Shown here: positions 13,811 through 19,301 of the stretch, piece by piece
Position numbering within the stretch: the stretch's first letter is position 1
How the letters are laid out: each line of letters opens with the position of its first letter
Source of the DNA: SOIA01 sp050116035
GTDB taxonomy: Bacteria; Acidobacteriota; Aminicenantia; Aminicenantales; Aminicenantaceae
Length of the DNA: 19,301 nt
Direction of reading: 5' to 3'
Assembly: GCA_050116035.1 (NCBI GenBank)
Contig: JASFPJ010000018.1
Span: 1 to 19,301, forward strand
Notes under the pieces: model-generated
What the model saw: only the letters and a program-made list of their open reading frames with translations
The model's database searches: none
Told to the model about the DNA's origin: nothing
Made by a program: the position numbers and the translations under genes

Positions 13811-16159
13811 ATGAAAAAAAGGGGAAGCCAGGACAGGAAGACAGCCAGAGGCATCACCTGGGATGATGTCGAGATCCTGGTCATCGGTGCAGGGACGATG
13901 GGAGCGAGTCTGGCTCAAGCCTATGCCCAGAGCGGTTTCAACGTCGGAATCGTGGATGTCACCGATGAGATCCTCGAGCGTGCCCTTCAGACTATAGACC
14001 GCGAGCTCGAAGATGCACTGAAATCAGGCATTTTTTCTCTTTCACGGGTTGAGGAAATAAAGGGAAGGATTCTCGCGACTCAAAGCTACGAAGAAGCCTG
14101 TGGAGGGAAGAACCTCGACCTGGTCATCGAGACCGCCACAGAGGACATCGAGATAAAAAAAGAGATCTTCCAGAAGCTGGACAAACTCTGCGCGCCGGAC
14201 GTTGTTCTGGCTTCCAACACATCTTCCCTGGATGTCAATATTCTGGCGGAAGAGACTAACAGGCCGGATAAGGTTGTCTGGATGCATTTTTTCTATCTCC
14301 CCCATAAAAACCGCGCCGGTGAGTATGCGGGCTCGGATACTGCGTCCAAAGAGAGCATCGATAAGGCGGCGAAATACATGAAGCTGGCTGGGAAAGTGAC
14401 GACACCCATCCTCAGTAGCCGCAAAGGAGGCGCGGCGGATGTGATATTTGTTTCTCTTTTGCTGGAGGCCGCCCGGATGGTCGATGATGGATTCGATATC
14501 CCCAGCATAGAGGCCGCGGGCAAGAAAGCTTTCGGTATACCGATGGGTTTCCTCAGCTTGATGGATGCCAACGGGATTCCACTGGGGATTCACACTATGA
14601 ATATTTTTTCCGATTCCTCGAATCCGGATGATTCCCTTTACAAAGCTTATGGCAATTTTTTCACTCCGCCGGAGAGCTATAAGAGTTTGTTGGATAGATA
14701 CCTGGAAGCTGAGGACAAATCCAGTGTGAGATGGGTTTCTGAAGATGATGCGCAAACAGAAGCAAAGGACTTGATGCTCATCGATACGCTCAAGAATCGA
14801 TTTCTCGCTGTCGCGTTCATGACTTCTGTGGAGGTCGTGGAGACAGGAGTCATCGAGATAGATGAAGTGGACAAACTCTGCCAGAATGCTTTTGTCTGGA
14901 GAGAAGGGCCATTTGCTTTAATGAATAAGATGGGGATGATGGAGGTTATGCGGATTGTCACAGAAAGAATGGAGCTTTCCCACAGGAAGGCGATCAACTT
15001 CCCGATTCCCAAGGTCTTGATTAACCAGGCCCAGAAAGGAGAGCCCTGGCCTTTGAATCCTACTCCTATCATCTTTAGCGTGGAGCAGAATGGGCGTGCC
15101 GCGCGGATAATGATTTCCAATCCCAGAACTTCCAACGCGCTCGATAACCAGGTGTTTGAGGGGCTGAAAGATTCTTTTAAACAGGCCAATGAAGATAGTC
15201 ATGTCAGAGTCATCATCTTTGATTCAGCGCCGATAAAGACTTTTATTGCCGGTGCGAATGTCCCTTATTTCATAAGAGCCATAAGAGAGAACAACTTCAA
15301 GGATTTAAAGAAGGATATCGCTTTCTGGCAAGATGTTGTCTTCCACGAGATGACTGGCGGTGGCAAGCCGAAAATCGCCATTGTGGACGGAGCAGCGATC
15401 GGTGGCGGCGCGGAGGTGGCCATGGCCCTCGCCCTGGACCCGGACTCTATTGTCATCGCCACCGAGCGGACATCTTACATGTTTCCTGAAGTTCGTTTGG
15501 GAATCTATCCGGGATTGAGAGGGACTCTGACTCTTCCTCAGATCATCTTCAAAGCCACGGATGATGAGGATCTGGCTGTGGCCTTGAGCCGGTATTATAT
15601 CCTGGCCGGAGGAACAACGACATCATCGCCAAGAATATTGAAATTTCTAGGCCTGGCTGACCTGCTTGTCCCGGCACGGAGAAGGGAGGAGGCTGCAGAA
15701 AAACTTGTTCTGGCCGCAGTGGATAACGGCGGAACGTCTTTGACTCAAGAGCAGATAGCGACTTTAAAGATCGAAGAGCTTCCTTTAGAGCTCACTTTTG
15801 AGGAAAAGGAAGAGCTGGCCTGGATAAAGGATTTGTTTTTAAAGCCTGACCTGATTCCGATACTTCACGCCTTTGCCCGGGGCCAGGCTGAGATTTCCCT
15901 CTCCGGCATAAGCAAGCCTTTTGTCCAGAGGATAGCGGAGCGAGTGGCCAATCATTCCTCTCATGCCGTACAGATAGCTGACTCATTGATCAGCCGTGGT
16001 TTCAGCGAGTTTATCGAAGGAAAATCCATAGACGAACTGGCTCAGTATGAGTTAGACAATTATCTGGAGCGAACCTTCCAGCATCCGGATGCCATTGAGG
16101 GATTGACGGCTCAGGTAGAACGCAGGTCTCCCGAATTTAGCCGCCAGTACCCTGCTTGA
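13811..16159 (+). CDS. 3-hydroxyacyl-CoA dehydrogenase / enoyl-CoA hydratase fusion (FadN-type order) with altered dehydrogenase motifs
   Basis: This 782-residue fusion has an NAD-binding 3-hydroxyacyl-CoA dehydrogenase half first (about 20-400) and a crotonase half second (about 420-640). That order and length match FadN and are the reverse of FadB. The Rossmann motif is VIGAGTMGASLA (24-35), followed by ASNTSSL (134-140). The catalytic histidine is probably H159 in WMHFF, but the usual HFFNPV continues as HFFYLPHKNRAGEY. The GFIxNR segment, which carries a conserved Asn, is replaced by GGAADVIF (206-213), with Asp at the Asn position. The crotonase half keeps AGANV (480-484), GGGAEVAM (531-538) and FPEVRLG (558-564), including both catalytic glutamates. 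It lies after bamA and could oxidise 3-hydroxypimeloyl-CoA or a related CoA ester. Start 13811 is preferred (GGAGA seven bases before); GTG 13793 would add six residues. Confidence 0.88.
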   Translation: MKKRGSQDRKTARGITWDDVEILVIGAGTMGASLAQAYAQSGFNVGIVDVTDEILERALQTIDRELEDALKSGIFSLSRVEEIKGRILATQSYEEACGGKNLDLVIETATEDIEIKKEIFQKLDKLCAPDVVLASNTSSLDVNILAEETNRPDKVVWMHFFYLPHKNRAGEYAGSDTASKESIDKAAKYMKLAGKVTTPILSSRKGGAADVIFVSLLLEAARMVDDGFDIPSIEAAGKKAFGIPMGFLSLMDANGIPLGIHTMNIFSDSSNPDDSLYKAYGNFFTPPESYKSLLDRYLEAEDKSSVRWVSEDDAQTEAKDLMLIDTLKNRFLAVAFMTSVEVVETGVIEIDEVDKLCQNAFVWREGPFALMNKMGMMEVMRIVTERMELSHRKAINFPIPKVLINQAQKGEPWPLNPTPIIFSVEQNGRAARIMISNPRTSNALDNQVFEGLKDSFKQANEDSHVRVIIFDSAPIKTFIAGANVPYFIRAIRENNFKDLKKDIAFWQDVVFHEMTGGGKPKIAIVDGAAIGGGAEVAMALALDPDSIVIATERTSYMFPEVRLGIYPGLRGTLTLPQIIFKATDDEDLAVALSRYYILAGGTTTSSPRILKFLGLADLLVPARRREEAAEKLVLAAVDNGGTSLTQEQIATLKIEELPLELTFEEKEELAWIKDLFLKPDLIPILHAFARGQAEISLSGISKPFVQRIAERVANHSSHAVQIADSLISRGFSEFIEGKSIDELAQYELDNYLERTFQHPDAIEGLTAQVERRSPEFSRQYPA

Positions 16160-16192
16160 TTAATGAGGAGCCGCGTCTTAACATTTAACGTG

Positions 16193-16222
16193 TTGTATAA
16201 GTTCAGTAATTTTGGATATAAT
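16193..16222 (+). promoter_or_regulatory. Possible promoter upstream of the SDR operon
   Basis: A perfect TATAAT (16217-16222) is preceded, with an 18-base spacer, by TTGTAT (16193-16198), which matches only three of six -35 bases. It would give a leader of about 140 bases before the ATG at 16370. Confidence 0.3.
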
Positions 16223-16266
16223 TCGATAGCTTTTGAATTTCTCTGTAAAGCTTCAGATAGAGAAAT

Positions 16267-16294
16267 AGATTGAGTCAGTTGGAATGCTCAATCT
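16267..16294. repeat. Inverted repeat in the SDR leader
   Basis: AGATTGAG (16267-16274) and CTCAATCT (16287-16294) are perfect 8-base arms around a 12-base loop, followed by a T-rich stretch. It may be an operator, a leader hairpin or a weak terminator for the fusion gene upstream. Confidence 0.4.
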
Positions 16295-16369
16295 GTGTTA
16301 TTCTTTTGACATGGAAAAAGGAAATGTCAAACGCTCAGATGCGATCTTTAGAAAAAAGAGGAGGATAAA

Positions 16370-17113
16370 ATGGATTTAAAGGGAAAAGTGGCCCTTGTGA
16401 CCGGAGGAAGCATGGGCATTGGAACGGCCATCTCCCTGGATTTAGCCCAGAATGGCGCGGACGTGGCTCTGACCTTCCGCAAGCATGGCGATGAAGCCAA
16501 GGCGATAGTCGAGAAGATCAAGAATATGGGCCGGAAGGCAAAGGAATACCGGGTGGATGTTTCTGACTTCGGGTCGGTTCAAAAGCTCGTCCAGGGAGTT
16601 CAGGATGACTTTGGCGGGCTGGACATTCTCATCAACAACGCTGGAATGAACTGGGATGGTGTGGTTTGGAAAATGACCGAAGAGCAGTGGGATGCGGTCA
16701 TTAATGTGGATTTAAAAGGGACTTTCAATTTTATCCGAGCTGTGGCCCCGCATTTTAAAGAGCAAAAATCAGGAAAGATCATCAACATCACCTCGATCAA
16801 CGGTTTGCGGGGTAAATTCGGACAAACAAACTACTCTGCGGCCAAAGCGGGTGCGCACGGATTGACCAAGGCCGTAGCCAGAGAAATGGGAAAATATGGA
16901 GTGAACGTCAACGCTGTGGCTCCGGGAATGATCCTGACAGACATGTACAAAGACCTGCCCGAGGAATTCAAGACAAAGGCAGCTGAAGAGACCGTCTTTA
17001 ACAGGTTGGGGGAGCCTGAGGATGTGGCCCATCTTGTGGCTTTCTTGGTTTCGGAGAGTGCGCGTCATATCACGGGAGAGATCATCAAGATAGACGGCGG
17101 GCAGTATATATGA
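16370..17113 (+). CDS. SDR-family 3-oxoacyl-CoA/ACP reductase (3-hydroxyacyl-CoA dehydrogenase type)
   Basis: A 247-residue classical short-chain dehydrogenase, similar to FabG/PhaB. Motifs are TGGSMGIG (11-18, nucleotide), NNAG (89-92) and the catalytic triad S142, Y155 and K159 (YSAAK), ending HITGEIIKIDGGQYI. It interconverts 3-hydroxyacyl and 3-oxoacyl thioesters. The next two genes are a thiolase and its DUF35 partner, so the natural reading is oxidation of a 3-hydroxyacyl-CoA to the 3-oxoacyl-CoA that the thiolase then cleaves. Size and context resemble BbsC/BbsD of benzylsuccinate oxidation. 3-Hydroxypimeloyl-CoA is an equally plausible substrate because bamA is nearby. GAGGAGG lies just before the ATG. 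A 152-base gap separates it from the thiolase. Confidence 0.92.
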   Translation: MDLKGKVALVTGGSMGIGTAISLDLAQNGADVALTFRKHGDEAKAIVEKIKNMGRKAKEYRVDVSDFGSVQKLVQGVQDDFGGLDILINNAGMNWDGVVWKMTEEQWDAVINVDLKGTFNFIRAVAPHFKEQKSGKIINITSINGLRGKFGQTNYSAAKAGAHGLTKAVAREMGKYGVNVNAVAPGMILTDMYKDLPEEFKTKAAEETVFNRLGEPEDVAHLVAFLVSESARHITGEIIKIDGGQYI

Positions 17114-17265
17114 TTGAGTATAGTGAGCGTGAACAGACGATTCCATATCAACAAATAGAAATGGAAGGTCACCGAATACCAGATGATTAAATCTCTAATT
17201 GAATGGTTCACAAACCAAAAAATTTTTCCTCGGCTTGATGCCTTAAATAAGAATGGAGGTAATAA

Positions 17266-18432
17266 ATGGGTAAAGTCGCAATCATAGGTGTTGGACAGAG
17301 TCACTTTGTGAGGGGGTATCCCGGCTCAATAAGAGAGCTGGCTTTTGATGGATTCAAGGAAGCTCTCGAGGATGCCCAGATATCTGTCAATGATATCGAT
17401 GCCTCGATTATTTGTTCAGCGCCAGAGTACGATAAACAGCGTTCGCCGTCCGGTGTGTTCGCTGAATATCTGGGTTTGATTCCTCAACCCACCTGCTATC
17501 TGGAGAGTTTATGCTCCTCGACCAGTATGGGGTTAAGGATGGCTTATTCACTGGTCCAATCCGGGCTGCATGACGTTGTCGCTGTTTTGGGCTTCCAGAA
17601 GATGTCTGAAATCTCCTCTGCGGAATCGCAGGAGAGGATGGGCAGAGGTGCGGATATCCAATGGGAGAGCCCATTCGGGACGATGATGCCGGCTTACTAT
17701 GCGATGTTTGCCAAAGCGCATATGGAGAAATATGGAACCACTCTTGAGGACATGGCTCTTATCCGGGTGAAGTCAGCCACGTACGGGCAGATCAATGAGA
17801 AAGCCCTTTTCCGGAAGCCAGTGGCGGCGGAGAATTTCTCTGATCCTGACCATTTCATGTCTGGACCTGTCTCCAGTCCGCTGCGAGTCGGTGACTGTTG
17901 TGCGAATGCAGATGGAAGCTCGTGTCTGATCGTGGCGAATGAGGAGAAAGCTAAGGCCATGAGCCGGAATCCTGTTTGGATTCTGGGATTGGGCGCGGCA
18001 TCTGCCAGTGTGAATATGTCTGGAAGAGACCTTTTCACTGGCTTGGCCGTGGCGCGCCAAGCCGCTGAGCAAGCGTTCAAGATGTCCGGTGTGAATCCCA
18101 AAAACATTGATGTGGCAGAAGTTCATGATTGTTTCACGATTTCAGAAATTTTGGCCTACGAAGACATTGGTTTTGCCAAACCTGGAGAGGGGAAGGAACT
18201 GATCAGGAATAAAGAGACGTATAAGGAAGGAAGCATCCCGGTCAACGTGGACGGCGGATTGCTGTCCAAGGGTCATCCGATCGGAGCGACCGGAGGTTCT
18301 CAAATCAGAACCATCGTCCTCGAACTGAGAGGCGAGGCCGGGGAGATGCAGGTTAAAGATCCGGAGATCGGACTTATCCATAATATCGGTGGAGTCGGCC
18401 TCTATGGAACAGTCACCATTCTTGGGAGGTAG
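17266..18432 (+). CDS. SCP2/BbsB-type thiolase (acyl-CoA acetyltransferase family)
   Basis: A 388-residue thiolase of the group that works with a DUF35 partner. The nucleophilic cysteine is C83 in ESLCSSTSMG. H287 (EVHDCF) and H337 (GHPIGATG) complete the active site. The second cysteine motif of ordinary thiolases (CxGGG near the C-terminus) is replaced by HNIGGVG (372-378), as in SCP2-like and BbsB-like thiolases. It should cleave a 3-oxoacyl-CoA with CoA. GGAGGT stands before the ATG, and the DUF35 gene begins four bases after the stop. Possible substrates are 3-oxopimeloyl-CoA, a benzoylsuccinyl-CoA-like aromatic ketoacyl-CoA or acetoacetyl-CoA. The sequence does not decide between them. 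Confidence 0.9.
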   Translation: MGKVAIIGVGQSHFVRGYPGSIRELAFDGFKEALEDAQISVNDIDASIICSAPEYDKQRSPSGVFAEYLGLIPQPTCYLESLCSSTSMGLRMAYSLVQSGLHDVVAVLGFQKMSEISSAESQERMGRGADIQWESPFGTMMPAYYAMFAKAHMEKYGTTLEDMALIRVKSATYGQINEKALFRKPVAAENFSDPDHFMSGPVSSPLRVGDCCANADGSSCLIVANEEKAKAMSRNPVWILGLGAASASVNMSGRDLFTGLAVARQAAEQAFKMSGVNPKNIDVAEVHDCFTISEILAYEDIGFAKPGEGKELIRNKETYKEGSIPVNVDGGLLSKGHPIGATGGSQIRTIVLELRGEAGEMQVKDPEIGLIHNIGGVGLYGTVTILGR

Positions 18433-18435
18433 AAA

Positions 18436-18876
18436 ATGAGCAAAAAAGACAAAAAAGAGATAGATGACCGCTTTAAGAAATTCGGAACAGTCAGCTTCAC
18501 TTCTCTCACCAGGGTGAATGACTTCATTGATTTCCTGGAAAAAGAAAAGGTCATGGGAACGCGCTGTGTGGATTGCGGCCAAGTCTTTTTCCCCCCAAGA
18601 GCCAATTGTTACAAATGCCTTTCCAGCAATGTGGAGTGGTTTGAGGTTTCCGGCAAAGGGAAACTCATTACTTACAGTCAGTTGAAGTATGCGCCAGTCG
18701 GGTTTGAGAATGACCTGCCTTACTCGATTGCTGTCTTGGACTACGGGGATTACAAGATATTCGGCAGAATCGCCAGCAGTGTTTCCGACGATGACATCAA
18801 GTTGGGCATGGAGATGAAAACAGTCGTTAACAAGCTTCCCAATGGCCAGTTGAATTACGTTTTCGAGAAGGCGTAA
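18436..18876 (+). CDS. DUF35 zinc-ribbon/OB-fold protein, thiolase partner (BbsA-like)
   Basis: A 146-residue protein with a helical N-terminus (about 1-40), a rubredoxin-like zinc ribbon with C44, C47, C58 and C61 (C-X2-C-X10-C-X2-C) and a C-terminal OB fold (about 68-140) rich in beta strands. Such proteins form a complex with the adjacent SCP2-type thiolase, as BbsA does with BbsB, and place the CoA ester in the active site. It follows the thiolase by three bases with GGGAGG upstream, so the two are one unit. A terminator-like palindrome follows 29 bases after the stop. Confidence 0.92.
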   Translation: MSKKDKKEIDDRFKKFGTVSFTSLTRVNDFIDFLEKEKVMGTRCVDCGQVFFPPRANCYKCLSSNVEWFEVSGKGKLITYSQLKYAPVGFENDLPYSIAVLDYGDYKIFGRIASSVSDDDIKLGMEMKTVVNKLPNGQLNYVFEKA

Positions 18877-18905
18877 CTCGAGCCCAGGAATCAACATCGT
18901 GTTCA

Positions 18906-18930
18906 AAAATTGGGGGCAGTCCCCAATTTT
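18906..18930. terminator. Palindrome, copy 2 of the ATTGGGG-CAGT-CCCCAAT repeat; terminator-like
   Basis: AAAATTGGGG (18906-18915) and CCCCAATTTT (18921-18930) form a perfect 10-bp stem with a GCAGT loop. Over 22 bases it differs from copy 1 (4849-4871 and the Ts after it) at one position. With flanking A and T runs it could terminate transcription in both directions. It also qualifies as a dispersed repeat. Confidence 0.65.
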
Positions 18931-18973
18931 AAATCGTGCACAGGAATAATTATATCTGATAGAGAATAAGACT

Positions 18974-19301
18974 ATGGCGCTCTCTGGGATCAGAACTCAT
19001 TTCCCGCGGACCTTATCCGAGGCCATCCAACTCCTGTCTGACCTAAAGGATGCCCGGGTCATGGCCGGAGGAACAGACCTTCTTGTTGACATCAAGCAGA
19101 GTTTAGTCAAGGCCAGAGATATCATATCACTTCAAGATATCGAAGAGCTCAAAGGCATTAAAAAAGAAGGGAACGAAGTTTGCATCGGCGCTTCTGTTTC
19201 TCCACGCGATCTTCTATCCAATTCACTCATCAAGGCGCATTTCCCGGCCCTCGCAGAGGCCGCGGGTTCCATGGCCTCTCCTCAGATTCGCAGCCTGGCC
19301 A
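18974..19301 (+). CDS. FAD-binding subunit of a second xanthine dehydrogenase-family molybdenum hydroxylase (N-terminal part, runs off the window)
   Basis: Translation from the ATG at 18974 is open to the end of the window (109 codons). It shows TLSEAIQLLSDLKDARVMAG-GTDLL, the first FAD loop, then IGASVSPRDLL and PQIRSLA, which leads directly into the second FAD loop of this family (TIGGNL, beyond the edge). It is clearly a CoxM/XdhB homologue and only loosely similar to the subunit at 7838, so a second, distinct molybdenum hydroxylase operon begins here. The ribosome site is weak (AGAATAAG). The palindrome at 18906-18930 separates it from the thiolase unit. Confidence 0.88.
   Translation, partial: MALSGIRTHFPRTLSEAIQLLSDLKDARVMAGGTDLLVDIKQSLVKARDIISLQDIEELKGIKKEGNEVCIGASVSPRDLLSNSLIKAHFPALAEAAGSMASPQIRSLA

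Noticed and set aside
14042..14755. Minus-strand open frame of 237 codons inside the HAD-crotonase fusion
   Set aside because: It is antisense to a well-supported domain. The composition is typical of a shadow frame.
1..19301. CRISPR arrays, tRNA or rRNA genes, insertion sequences
   Set aside because: No regularly spaced repeats, no tRNA-like cloverleaf or rRNA segments noticed by eye, and no transposase gene in any frame.

Overview
This window comes from a strictly anaerobic bacterium of roughly 48-50 % GC that degrades aromatic compounds through benzoyl-CoA. The anchor is a confident ring-opening hydrolase (BamA/Oah, 12420-13550). Around it are CoA-ester beta-oxidation enzymes, molybdenum hydroxylase genes, a CoA ligase, a sodium-solute symporter, and an oxygen-sensitive Fe-S enzyme with its ATP-driven activator. 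Strong AGGAGG ribosome sites, short operons and several REP-like intergenic palindromes fit a Desulfobacterota/Syntrophus-type sulfate reducer or syntroph, but the sequence alone does not fix the phylum.

Layout. Positions 1-162 (minus) hold the N-terminus of a crotonase-family protein, possibly the dienoyl-CoA hydratase of the benzoyl-CoA pathway. Positions 163-614 are a repeat-rich divergent intergenic region. Positions 615-4824 encode a BcrC/HgdB-type Fe-S protein, its HgdC-type ATPase activator and a fused ADP-forming acyl-CoA synthetase. Two strong palindromes follow (4823-4871), then an SSS-family symporter (4885-6300). A minus-strand periplasmic Spy/CpxP-like protein with a Gly/Arg/Tyr-rich tail lies at 6443-7126.

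Positions 7593-12210 form a tight operon: a small five-cysteine protein, the FAD, [2Fe-2S] and molybdopterin subunits of a xanthine-dehydrogenase-family hydroxylase, a small CCHH zinc-finger-like protein and a CoxG-like protein. Next come bamA (own promoter at 12324), a HAD-crotonase fusion (13811-16159), an SDR (16370-17113), a thiolase (17266-18432) and its DUF35 zinc-ribbon/OB partner (18436-18876). After another palindrome, the FAD subunit of a second molybdenum hydroxylase starts at 18974 and runs off the end.

How the genes may work together (inference): the symporter imports a carboxylic acid and the ADP-forming ligase handles its CoA thioester. The molybdenum hydroxylase(s) modify the substrate, for example by hydroxylation or reductive dehydroxylation. 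BamA opens the ring to 3-hydroxypimeloyl-CoA, and the HAD-crotonase fusion, SDR and thiolase/DUF35 pair carry out beta-oxidation. No classical four-subunit benzoyl-CoA reductase and no bamB-I genes are present here. The single-subunit BcrC-like protein plus homodimer-type activator looks more like a double-cubane-cluster protein system, and its substrate is unknown. The parts most worth pursuing are that pair, the two small metal-binding proteins embedded in the molybdenum-enzyme operon, and the HAD domain with altered active-site motifs next to bamA.
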